7,732 nucleotides of DNA from an uncultured Microbacterium sp. (GCA_937988695.1 CALKHM010000094.1:1-7732), one strand, 5' to 3'. Counted from the first letter of the stretch, positions 1 to 6,323 are shown. Notes: generated by a model from the letters alone, not told the origin. Program-made: numbers and translations.

Positions 1-558
1 CGGTCGATCCTGCGCGCCGACCCCGACGTGGTGCTGGTCGGCGAGATCCGCGACTACGAGACCGCCACGATCGCGATCGAGGCGGCGCTGACCGGGCACC
101 TGCTGCTGTCGACGCTGCACACCAACGACGCGCCCAGCGCGATCACGCGCATGACAGAGATCGGCTGCGAGCCGTTCCTGGTCGCCACCGCGCTTCAGGC
201 GGTGGTCGCACAACGGCTGGCACGCAAGCTCTGCACGCACTGCAAGGTCGCGTACACCGAGAACCCCGAGACGCTGCGGCAGCTGCAGTTCCCGCACGAG
301 CACAGCGACCCCCCGCAGCTGTACCGCACCGGCGGCTGCCCGTCGTGCTCGGGCACCGGGTACCGCGGCCGGATCGCGCTGCACGAGGTGATGACGATGT
401 CCGACGAGCTGGCGCAGCTGGTCACCACGCACGCGACCGGCACCCAGCTGCGCCAGACCGCGCTCGCGCAGGGCATGGTGGCGCTGCGCGACGACGGCTG
501 GAGCAAGGTCACGCAGGGTCTGACCACCATTGAAGAGGTGCTGCGCGTCAGCGTGTGA
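1..558 (+). CDS. pilB: Type IV pilus extension ATPase PilB/GspE family, C-terminal part (5' end off-window)
   Basis: This is the C-terminal part of a secretion-type hexameric ATPase that powers pilus extension at the cytoplasmic face of the membrane. The frame is open from the first base, so the gene begins upstream and its Walker A motif is not visible. Visible landmarks are the Walker B motif DVVLVGEIRD (nt 25-54), the His box TGHLLLSTLHT (nt 91-123), and two CxxC pairs, CTHC (nt 232-243) and CPSC (nt 337-348). The tetracysteine zinc module is typical of PilB/GspE and is absent from PilT, which supports an extension rather than a retraction ATPase. The C-terminus (GWSKVTQGLTTIEEVLRV) is also the usual PilB ending. 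It lies on the strand opposite to pilC, pilT and pilMNO. A GspE homologue of a pseudopilus system is the alternative, but the neighbouring pil genes make PilB much more likely. Confidence 0.92.
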   Translation, partial: RSILRADPDVVLVGEIRDYETATIAIEAALTGHLLLSTLHTNDAPSAITRMTEIGCEPFLVATALQAVVAQRLARKLCTHCKVAYTENPETLRQLQFPHEHSDPPQLYRTGGCPSCSGTGYRGRIALHEVMTMSDELAQLVTTHATGTQLRQTALAQGMVALRDDGWSKVTQGLTTIEEVLRVSV

Positions 559-566
559 TGCACGGC

Positions 567-585
567 ACAGGAGTCTGCTCCCTGT
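567..585 (+). terminator. Candidate hairpin just downstream of pilB, no U-tract
   Basis: Eight bases after the pilB stop, ACAGGAG (567-573) can pair with CTCCCTGT (578-585) around a TCTG loop, giving seven base pairs with one bulged C. No run of T follows, so it is not a canonical intrinsic terminator. U-tract-poor terminators are reported in actinobacteria, so a terminating or mRNA-stabilising role is possible. The assignment is tentative. Confidence 0.3.
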
Positions 586-609
586 ACGGCCTCGTGGCGC
601 GTCCCTAAG

Positions 610-628
610 CTGGGCGGCGCCCACCCAG
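610..628 (+). terminator. Second GC-rich inverted repeat in the pilB-regulator gap
   Basis: CTGGG (610-614) and CCCAG (624-628) are inverted repeats, and a smaller GGGC/GCCC pair is nested within. It lies about 50 nt past the pilB stop and about 85 nt before the response regulator. No T-tract follows. In DNA this GC-rich, short inverted repeats arise often by chance, so support is weak. It could be the end of the pilB transcript or simply base composition. Confidence 0.2.
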
Positions 629-695
629 CGGCTGGCGCGAGGTGTGGGGAGCTCTCTTCGCGCCGGCCCGGGCCCACCGGGGCGCGGCGGCCCGA

Positions 696-711
696 TAGAG
701 TATGCCTGAGC
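696..711 (+). promoter_or_regulatory. Putative -10 element for a (near-)leaderless regulator transcript
   Basis: TAGAGT (696-701) fits the actinobacterial -10 consensus TANNNT and sits in an AT-richer patch of an otherwise very GC-rich gap. Transcription would begin about 7 nt downstream, only a few bases before the ATG at 712. No Shine-Dalgarno sequence precedes that ATG, which fits leaderless or near-leaderless initiation, a common arrangement in actinobacteria. No convincing -35 hexamer is visible. The start site is an inference. Confidence 0.4.
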
Positions 712-1380
712 ATGGAAGCCGAGCACGTCATACGGGTGATCCTCGTCGAGGACCAGGCGCTTTTCCGTTCGCTGCTCGGCGATCTGATCCGCCATGAGGA
801 CGGGTTCGCCCTGGTGGCGGCGACGGCGAGCGTCGCCGAGGCACGCGCACTGGCCGCCGTGCGACCGGTCGACGTCATGCTCCTGGACATCGAGCTGCCC
901 GACGGCAACGGCTTCGCGCTCGGTCGCTCACTGCGCGCGACACGGCCCGATCTGGGCATCGTGCTGCTGTCGGGTCACGACGTCATGGACCTGCTGCTGT
1001 CCCTGCCCGCCTCCGACCGGGCGGGGTGGAGCTATCTGTCGAAGACGACGTCCACATCGCGGCGGATGCTGCTGCGTGCCCTGCAGGCGAGCGCGCGCGG
1101 CGCGAGCGTGCTCGACCCCGAGCTCATCGCGCGTCTCACCCCGCGGCGCGGCAGCGCCTTGGCCGCCCTCACCCCGCGCCAGCTGGACGCCCTGCGGCGG
1201 GTGGCCGAGGGGCTGTCGAACGCCGCCATCGCGCGCGAGATGGGGATATCGACGCACTCGGTGGACAACCTCCTCAACGCCGTCTACACGACCCTGGGCG
1301 TGCGCGACGACGGCGACCTCAACAGCCGGGTGGCGGCAGCCCTCCACCTGGTGCGCGACGGCGCGAACGGTCCCGCATGA
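712..1380 (+). CDS. NarL/FixJ (LuxR-type) response regulator
   Basis: A 222-residue two-component response regulator that should act as a DNA-binding transcription factor in the cytoplasm. Residues about 6-122 form the receiver domain: acidic pocket E13-D14, phosphoacceptor D59 in VMLLDIELPDGNG, switch residue S87, and conserved K111 in YLSK. Residues about 150-212 are a GerE/LuxR helix-turn-helix (LTPRQLDALRRVAEGLSNAAIAREMGIS), but the recognition segment reads SVDNLLNAVYTTLGV instead of the common V-K-x-H pattern. The ATG at 712 is chosen because the receiver domain begins six residues later and a -10-like element lies just upstream; there is no evident ribosome binding site. The stop overlaps the start of the kinase gene (ATGA), making the kinase its likely partner. 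Its targets are unknown; its position next to pil genes suggests, but does not show, a role in pilus control. Confidence 0.92.
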   Translation: MEAEHVIRVILVEDQALFRSLLGDLIRHEDGFALVAATASVAEARALAAVRPVDVMLLDIELPDGNGFALGRSLRATRPDLGIVLLSGHDVMDLLLSLPASDRAGWSYLSKTTSTSRRMLLRALQASARGASVLDPELIARLTPRRGSALAALTPRQLDALRRVAEGLSNAAIAREMGISTHSVDNLLNAVYTTLGVRDDGDLNSRVAAALHLVRDGANGPA

Positions 1381-2546
1381 ACACCGCGGTCTCCCCCGTC
1401 GTCGCCGACCGCGACCGCCACGACGACCTCCGCGTGCTGCTGCTGACGGCGGGCGCCCTGATGCTGACCTTCGCGATCGGCTCCACCGTGCAGGCGATCT
1501 TCGTCTTCCGCCCGATCCGTCTGACGATCGGCGAGGTGATCGAGCAGGATCCGCTGCTGCCGGCGCGGCTGTTCGCGGGTGTGGCCGCCGTCGGCTTCGT
1601 GCTGGCGGCCGCCGTGCTGGTGCGGCTCAACGAGCGCCGGCCCGTGCCGATGCTGGCGTGGGTCGCCGCGATCTCGGTGCTCGCCGGCATCGGCCGGCAT
1701 CTGCTTCAGCTGCTGTTCGGCGTCTACCCGCGCCCTTCGCTGGAAACCACGACGACCGAGGTCGTCTCGGCGTGCGCCGTCGTGGTCGTGTCGCTGCTGC
1801 TTGCGCTCCTGCAGGTGCGCACCCGCGCTCAGCTGCGACAGCACGAGCGCGCCGCGGCCGAGCACCGCACCCGTGCGTCGCTCGCCCTGGCGGAGCTGGC
1901 CGCCGAGGAGATGCGGGTGCGGCGCGAAGTCGCCGAGGGGCTGCACGGCACGCTGCAGGGACGCCTGGTGATGGCGCAGAGCTCGCTGACGGCGCTTGCC
2001 CGCCGTGGGCGGGAGGCCGGGTGGGCCAAAAGCGACGTTGGTCGGCTCGAAGAGCTGCGTACAGAGCTGGAGACCGTCCGCGAGCACGACGTCCGCGAGC
2101 TCAGTCAGCTGCTCTACCCGGTGGGCATCGACATCGGACTCGGCCACGCCGTACGCACCCTCGCCCGCCGGGTGCCCGCCGACATCGACATCACCGCGGA
2201 CGTCGCCCCCGACGCCGACGACGCCCTCGACGGGAGCACCTCGCGGGCCGTCAGCGCTCGCATCGCCCTCGTCCGTGCCGTCGAGGAGGCCATCACCAAC
2301 GCGCTCCGGCACGGCGCGGCCACCACGATCCGCGTGCTCATCCGGCTCGACGAGGCCACAGCCGGGCGCATCCGGCTCACCGTCGACGACGACGGCACGG
2401 GGCTGCCCGCCACGCCGCGGTGGAACGGTCTGGCGCGCACCGCGGACCGCCTCGAGCTGCACGGCGGCACGGTGGCGCTGGAGGACTCGCCGTTGGGTGG
2501 AGCACGGCTGCGAGTGGAGCTGCCCGCGCGCCCGGGTGTGCGGTGA
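1377..2546 (+). CDS. Membrane sensor histidine kinase, DesK/NarX-like (HisKA_3) type
   Basis: A 389-residue sensor kinase expected to phosphorylate the response regulator encoded just upstream. The N-terminal third has four predicted membrane segments (about residues 18-44, 65-84, 92-114 and 129-147) and no large extracytoplasmic domain, so it may sense the membrane itself or a partner protein. A charged helix, probably coiled coil (about 148-185), leads to the dimerisation and phosphotransfer helix VRREVAEGLHGTLQGRL with H190 as likely phosphoacceptor. The usual acidic residue after this His is Gly191. The ATPase domain has the N box EEAITNALRHG (N308), G1 box VDDDGTGLP (337-344) and a G2-like GLARTADRLELHGG (351-364). 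The ATG at 1377 overlaps the regulator stop by ATGA, so translation is probably coupled; no clear Shine-Dalgarno precedes it. The gene ends 6 nt from the convergent pilC. The stimulus is unknown. Confidence 0.92.
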   Translation: MNTAVSPVVADRDRHDDLRVLLLTAGALMLTFAIGSTVQAIFVFRPIRLTIGEVIEQDPLLPARLFAGVAAVGFVLAAAVLVRLNERRPVPMLAWVAAISVLAGIGRHLLQLLFGVYPRPSLETTTTEVVSACAVVVVSLLLALLQVRTRAQLRQHERAAAEHRTRASLALAELAAEEMRVRREVAEGLHGTLQGRLVMAQSSLTALARRGREAGWAKSDVGRLEELRTELETVREHDVRELSQLLYPVGIDIGLGHAVRTLARRVPADIDITADVAPDADDALDGSTSRAVSARIALVRAVEEAITNALRHGAATTIRVLIRLDEATAGRIRLTVDDDGTGLPATPRWNGLARTADRLELHGGTVALEDSPLGGARLRVELPARPGVR

Positions 2547-2552
2547 CCGGCG

Positions 2553-2569
2553 TCAGCCAGACTGGCTGA
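2553..2569. terminator. 17-bp perfect palindrome at the convergent kinase/pilC junction
   Basis: TCAGCCAG (2553-2560) and CTGGCTGA (2562-2569) are exact inverted repeats around a single A. The palindrome contains the pilC stop codon and its last residues, and begins 6 bp after the kinase stop. A transcript from either strand could fold it into a hairpin (about seven pairs with a three-base loop), so it may work as a shared bidirectional terminator. No T-tract flanks it, hence moderate confidence. Confidence 0.4.
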
Positions 2570-3791
2570 GGTCGGAGTACAGCGTGAAGATCGGCAGGTA
2601 CAGGGCGATCACCATGCCGCCGATGATTACGCCGATGCCGACGATGAGCACCGGCTCGATGGTCGAGGTGAGCTGGGCGGCCGCGGTGTCCACCTCGTTC
2701 TCATAGAAGTCCGCGATGCTGGCCAGCATCTCGGCGAGCGTGCCGGACTCCTCCCCGACGGCCACCATCTGGGACACCATGGTGGGGAACACCTCGGCCT
2801 TGGCCAGCGGGCCGGCGAACGACTTGCCCTGGCGCACCGAGTCCTGGATGCCGGCCACGGCCTGCTCGATCTTCCAGTTGTTGGACGCCTGCCCGACGAT
2901 CGAGAGCGCATTCAGCAGCGGCACGCCGGCGTTGAGCATCATCGACAGACTGCGTGAGAACCGTGCGACCGCGATCTTGGTGGCCAGCGTGCCGAAGACC
3001 GGCATCCTCAGCTTGAGCGGGTCGACCCGGCGACGCACCGCCTCGGTGTCCTTCTTGGCGTTCCACCACAGTGATCCGCCGATCACCAGCACGATCAGCA
3101 CCGGCAGGATCCACACCATGTTGTGCGAGACCGCGACGATGATCAGCGTGGGCAACGGCAACTGCGAGCCGATCCCCGCGAACATGCCCTCAAACACCGG
3201 GACGACGAACGTGACCATGGCGACCACGCCGAGGATCGCGATGATCAGCACCACCATCGGGTACGTGGTGGCCGACTTGATCTTGTTGTGCAGGTCGGCT
3301 TCCTTCGCGTACGTCTCGGCGACCGAGGTCAACGCGTCACCGAGGAATCCGCCGGTCTCACCGACCCGCACGAGGCTCACCATGAGCGGGGGGAACACCT
3401 CCGACTGGCGAGCGAGGGCCGCCGAGAACGACACGCCGGATTCGACGTCGGCCTCTACGGCGACCAGCGCCGACTGCAGCCGCTTGTCCTCGGCCTGCTC
3501 GACGAGGATGCCGAGGGTGCGCATGAGCGGGAGCCCCGCGTTGATCAGTCCCGCCATCTGCTTCGTGAACACGGCCAGGGTCTCGGCCTTGACCTTGCGC
3601 CGGAACCCCGGGATCGAGATGTCCCGGTTCAGGCCGGTCTTCGACAGGGCCGTGACATCCAAGGGCGTCAGCCCCTGCGCGCGCAGCTTGCCGACCACGG
3701 CCGCCTCGCTGGCAGCCTCGAGCGTGCCCTTGACGATGCCGCCGCCGGCGGTGTCCACCGCCCGGTACACGAACTCCTGGATGAGAGCCAT
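2553..3791 (-). CDS. pilC: Type IV pilus inner-membrane platform protein PilC
   Basis: A 412-residue polytopic membrane protein of the GspF/PilC family, the platform on which the PilB and PilT motors act. Two repeated T2SSF domains lie at about residues 72-195 and 274-396, each carrying the family signature: VRVGETGGFLGDAL (141-154) and VAVGEESGTLAEML (343-356). Membrane segments are at about 176-198, 216-243 and 380-404. The N-terminus FVYRAVDTAGGGIVKGTLEA is the standard PilC opening, and the length is normal for the family. The ATG at 3791 is chosen because it gives this opening and has GGAAG eight bases upstream. An in-frame ATG at 3839 would add 16 unrelated residues and overlap pilT by 46 nt. 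It starts 2 nt after the pilT stop and is the last gene of the operon. Confidence 0.96.
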   Translation of the reverse strand: MALIQEFVYRAVDTAGGGIVKGTLEAASEAAVVGKLRAQGLTPLDVTALSKTGLNRDISIPGFRRKVKAETLAVFTKQMAGLINAGLPLMRTLGILVEQAEDKRLQSALVAVEADVESGVSFSAALARQSEVFPPLMVSLVRVGETGGFLGDALTSVAETYAKEADLHNKIKSATTYPMVVLIIAILGVVAMVTFVVPVFEGMFAGIGSQLPLPTLIIVAVSHNMVWILPVLIVLVIGGSLWWNAKKDTEAVRRRVDPLKLRMPVFGTLATKIAVARFSRSLSMMLNAGVPLLNALSIVGQASNNWKIEQAVAGIQDSVRQGKSFAGPLAKAEVFPTMVSQMVAVGEESGTLAEMLASIADFYENEVDTAAAQLTSTIEPVLIVGIGVIIGGMVIALYLPIFTLYSDLSQSG

Positions 3792-3793
3792 GA

Positions 3794-4936
3794 TCACTGC
3801 TTCCGGGTGAGCTGCCAGCTGTCGGCGTTGCTGGACCATGCCTCGGCGTCGAAGTCGCGCGGGCGGATCCGGGCCCCGTCGAGCGTGGTCGGGTCGACGG
3901 CGTACGCGCGGGCGACCTGCTGCGAGATCATGCCCTCCTCGACGAGGCGCTTGAGGTCCTGGTCGAGGGTGTGCATGCCGATCGCCGACCCCGCCTGCAG
4001 GGCGGAGTACAGTTGGGCGACCTGCCCCTCGCGGATCATGTTCGCCACGGCCGGCGTGTTCACCAGCACCTCGGTGGCGATGATGCGACCGGTGGTCTGC
4101 GCGCGAGGCAGCAGCGTCTGGCTGATGATGCCCTGCAGCGTGTCGCCCAGCTGCGAGCGCACCTGGTCCTGCTGGTGCGACGGGAACGCGTCGACGATGC
4201 GGTTGATGCTCTTGGTCGCGCCCTGGGTATGCAGCGTGGACAGCACGAGGTGGCCGGTCTCGGCCGCGGACAGGGCGGTGGAGATCGATTCCGGGTCACG
4301 CAGCTCGCCGACCAGGATCACGTCGGGGTCCTGACGCAGCACCCGGCGCAGGGCCTCGGAGAAGGATGCCGTGTCGGCACCGATCTCGCGCTGGTGGATG
4401 AGCGCGGTGCGGCTGGTGTGCTGGAACTCGATGGGGTCTTCGACCGTGATCACGTGCGCCGGCAGCGACGAGTTGATGATGTCGACCATCGCGGTGAGGG
4501 TGGTCGACTTGCCCGAGCCGGTGGGTCCGGTCACCAGCACCAGGCCGCGGGGCTTGAGGGCGAAGTCACGGATGATGGGCGGCGCTCCCAGGGCGTCGAG
4601 CGAGAAGACGGTGCTCGGGATCAGACGCAGCGCCACGGCGACCGCCCCCAGCTGCCGGTACACGTTCACGCGGAACCGGCCGACATCGGCCACCGAGTAC
4701 GACAGGTCGACCTCGCCGGACTCCGTGAACTCGGTGAACCGATCGCGGGGCATGATGCGCGACAGCGCGGGTTCGAGCCAGTCCATCGTGAGCGGGTCGG
4801 GGAACTCGGGAATGCGCACGAGGTCGCCGTCCACACGCATCAGCGCAGGCTGATCGGCGGTCAGGTGCACGTCGGAGGCTCGCGCATCGGCCGCAGCCTT
4901 GAGCAGTCGGTCCAGGGGGTGAGCGGTTTCGAACAT
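3794..4936 (-). CDS. pilT: Type IV pilus retraction ATPase PilT
   Basis: A 380-residue hexameric ATPase that drives pilus depolymerisation and retraction. Motifs in order: Walker A GPTGSGKST (137-145), Asp box ITVEDPIE (163-170), Walker B DVILVGELRD (205-214), His box TGHLVLSTLHT (227-237), and AVANMIRE (296-303), a variant of the AIRNLIRE motif linked to retraction in PilT. The PilT-type GMHTLDQDLKRLVEEGMI follows (320-337). It has no tetracysteine zinc motif, unlike the PilB encoded at the left edge. The tail after about residue 345 (ending DSWQLTRKQ) is longer than in typical PilT proteins of around 345 residues. The ATG at 4936 has AGGGA five bases upstream, and that sequence overlaps the pilO stop. 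A PilU-like paralogue is possible, but this is the only visible retraction ATPase and sits directly before pilC. Confidence 0.95.
   Translation of the reverse strand: MFETAHPLDRLLKAAADARASDVHLTADQPALMRVDGDLVRIPEFPDPLTMDWLEPALSRIMPRDRFTEFTESGEVDLSYSVADVGRFRVNVYRQLGAVAVALRLIPSTVFSLDALGAPPIIRDFALKPRGLVLVTGPTGSGKSTTLTAMVDIINSSLPAHVITVEDPIEFQHTSRTALIHQREIGADTASFSEALRRVLRQDPDVILVGELRDPESISTALSAAETGHLVLSTLHTQGATKSINRIVDAFPSHQQDQVRSQLGDTLQGIISQTLLPRAQTTGRIIATEVLVNTPAVANMIREGQVAQLYSALQAGSAIGMHTLDQDLKRLVEEGMISQQVARAYAVDPTTLDGARIRPRDFDAEAWSSNADSWQLTRKQ
3800..3804 (-). promoter_or_regulatory. Shine-Dalgarno of pilC
   Basis: GGAAG on the - strand lies eight bases before the ATG at 3791, inside the end of pilT. 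It favours this ATG over the in-frame ATG at 3839. Confidence 0.65.
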
Positions 4937-4941
4937 GGGAT

Positions 4942-4946
4942 TCCCT
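4942..4946 (-). promoter_or_regulatory. Shine-Dalgarno of pilT, overlapping the pilO stop
   Basis: On the - strand the pilO stop and the pilT ribosome binding site share bases in TTAGGGA: TAG is the stop and AGGGA the Shine-Dalgarno, five bases before the pilT ATG. A ribosome terminating on pilO would sit on the pilT initiation region, which points to coupled translation. Confidence 0.65.
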
Positions 4947-5643
4947 AATCGGCGGAGCGGATGAAGGCGAGGGCGTCGACGGTGAGCGTATATGCTCCCC
5001 CGCCCCCGGACGCCGCGGCGCCGGCCAGCGCGGAGTGGATGATGGCGACGAGCCGGGGGCCCTTGCGCAGCTCGTCGAGGAACCGCGCGGCGGCGGCCGG
5101 CGACGGCACGTCCACGGTGATCGTGAACGGTGCCTGGATGCGGCCGTTGTCGGCGGGAGCGGCCGCCGGCGTCGGCGTGGCCGCGGCATCCTTCGTCGCG
5201 GAACCGGAGGTCGCGGTGCCGTTCGTGGTCGTGTCCGCCGCCGGCGCGGTCTTGGGCGCCGTCGCCTTGCCGTCGTCGCCGACGATGGTGCGCGCGATGA
5301 ACGGCTCGACATCGACCGTCGTGATCTTGGTGACCGTCGACTTCGTCGCCGCGGCGGCCTTGACCGCGATCTCGAAGACGTCGTCGAGATGATCGGGCAC
5401 GGAGATCTGCGTGCGCAGCTGCGCGACCTCCTGCTGGGTCTGCGGGAGGTTCTTCTTGGCCGCCTGCAGAGCCTGCACCTGGATGTCGTATTGGCTGTTG
5501 GTCTGCGCGACGCGGGCGGTGTCGCCGTCGGTGCTCATGGACTGGGTGTACAGCGGAAGGGCGACCGCGGCCACGCCGCCGACGACCACGGCGAGCACGA
5601 CGACGAGACCGAGGAGGTTGATGAGCTGTCTGGGGAGCGACAT
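4945..5643 (-). CDS. pilO: PilO-like type IV pilus alignment subcomplex protein
   Basis: A 232-residue bitopic membrane protein assigned as PilO from its architecture and position directly after pilN. Residues 1-7 are cytoplasmic, 8-30 are a membrane helix, about 45-80 is a Gln-rich predicted coiled coil (AQTNSQYDIQVQALQAAKKN and on), and the rest is extracytoplasmic. The segment PFTITVDVPSPAAAARFLDELRK (172-194) resembles the PilO ferredoxin-like fold with its strand and PilO-type residue spacing. A stretch of about 40 residues rich in Ala, Thr and Pro (127-165) interrupts this region, which is unusual. PilO would dimerise with PilN outside the membrane. The start at 5643 overlaps the pilN stop by one base (TGATG) and has AAGGAG five bases upstream. 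An in-frame ATG far upstream at 5994 would run through pilN and is rejected. PilO sequences diverge greatly, so the name rests partly on context. Confidence 0.8.
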   Translation of the reverse strand: MSLPRQLINLLGLVVVLAVVVGGVAAVALPLYTQSMSTDGDTARVAQTNSQYDIQVQALQAAKKNLPQTQQEVAQLRTQISVPDHLDDVFEIAVKAAAATKSTVTKITTVDVEPFIARTIVGDDGKATAPKTAPAADTTTNGTATSGSATKDAAATPTPAAAPADNGRIQAPFTITVDVPSPAAAARFLDELRKGPRLVAIIHSALAGAAASGGGGAYTLTVDALAFIRSAD

Positions 5644-6323
5644 CACTTCTCCTTCGCCGCGTACAGGCCGGTGTAGACGGTCTGATCGAGAGTGACGGTC
5701 AACTGATACGTGTACGTCGGTTTGGCACCGGGAGTGGTACCGGTGGCCCCCGCGGCGACTGTGCCGGTGAGATCCGCGGCGTCGGCGTCGATGACGCCGT
5801 GCTCGGCACGAAGTGCACGCACCATCGTGACGAGGTCCATCGGCACCGGGCTCTGCACGCTGACCCTGCCGGTGACGCCGGCCTCGTCGGCGGGCTTGCC
5901 GGCACCGGGCAGCGCGCCGGTGACGAGGTCCCAGGCCGTGATGGTCCCCTGGTGCGGGATCACGCCGTCGATCGTGGCCAGGACCGGGGTCCATGCGACA
6001 TCTGCTCCCATCGCCTGGGCGCGGTACGCCTCGAGGTCGCTCTGCACGGCACGGGTCTTGCTGACGTCGGAGAGTCCCGACAGCCGTGCCAGCAGGTCGG
6101 TCGTTCGCGCGTTCTCCGCGGCCAGCCGCTCATGCGCGAGCAGGTTGAACGCGTACGCGCCCGCGGAAAGCGCCGCCACGAGCACCACGGCAGCCAGCAC
6201 GCCCACGAGCCAGCGACGCACGAGCGCCGCGCGCTCGCGGCGCTCGATCTCGCTATGTGGAAGCAGGTCGACGCGGGGAACCGAGCTGAAGCCGGACACG
6301 CCGGCGCTGCGCGAGAACACCAT
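5643..6323 (-). CDS. pilN: PilN-like type IV pilus alignment subcomplex protein
   Basis: A 226-residue bitopic membrane protein. Its short cytoplasmic N-terminus contains PRVDLLPHSEIERRER (16-31), matching the conserved 'INLLP' element by which PilN docks onto PilM. A membrane helix (about 37-61) is followed by a coiled-coil-like region (about 62-105) and an extracytoplasmic domain that should pair with PilO. Two adjacent ATGs could start it (6326 and 6323). I chose 6323 because GGAGG at 6330-6334 lies six bases from it but only three from the other. This ATG overlaps the pilM stop as TGATG, the same arrangement as the pilN/pilO junction. Using 6326 adds one Met and changes nothing else. Identification rests on the LLP motif, topology and pilM-N-O order. 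Confidence 0.85.
   Translation of the reverse strand: MVFSRSAGVSGFSSVPRVDLLPHSEIERRERAALVRRWLVGVLAAVVLVAALSAGAYAFNLLAHERLAAENARTTDLLARLSGLSDVSKTRAVQSDLEAYRAQAMGADVAWTPVLATIDGVIPHQGTITAWDLVTGALPGAGKPADEAGVTGRVSVQSPVPMDLVTMVRALRAEHGVIDADAADLTGTVAAGATGTTPGAKPTYTYQLTVTLDQTVYTGLYAAKEK
5649..5654 (-). promoter_or_regulatory. Shine-Dalgarno of pilO
   Basis: AAGGAG on the - strand, five bases before the ATG at 5643 and within the last codons of pilN, fixes the pilO start. Confidence 0.7.

Noticed and set aside
1284..2462. 392-codon - strand frame antisense to the kinase
   Set aside because: Low-complexity Arg/Gly/His/Gln-rich product with no motif; the opposite strand encodes a clear histidine kinase.
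794..2569. Long + strand open frame of 591 codons overlapping the regulator and kinase genes
   Set aside because: Its translation is dominated by Arg, Ala and Pro with no domain signature; it is an out-of-frame shadow caused by high GC in two real genes.
2716..3810. 364-codon + strand frame antisense to pilC
   Set aside because: A shadow of the pilC codon pattern; no ribosome binding site or protein family signal.
3792..3839. Upstream ATG at 3839 as the pilC start
   Set aside because: It adds 16 residues not resembling PilC and overlaps pilT; GGAAG is correctly spaced for the ATG at 3791.
3123..4334. 403-codon + strand frame antisense to pilC and pilT
   Set aside because: The product is Arg/Asp/His-rich without recognisable domains, while the - strand shows full PilC and PilT motifs.
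1..4400. Similar ATPase sequences in pilB (+ strand) and pilT (- strand) as an inverted repeat
   Set aside because: The resemblance is at protein level (Walker B and His box of paralogous ATPases); the DNA is diverged and no long exact repeat is visible.
4945..5994. Extended 349-codon version of pilO starting inside pilN
   Set aside because: The extra N-terminal part is Arg/His/Gly-rich junk over pilN; the ATG at 5643 has a strong Shine-Dalgarno and is followed at once by a proper membrane helix.
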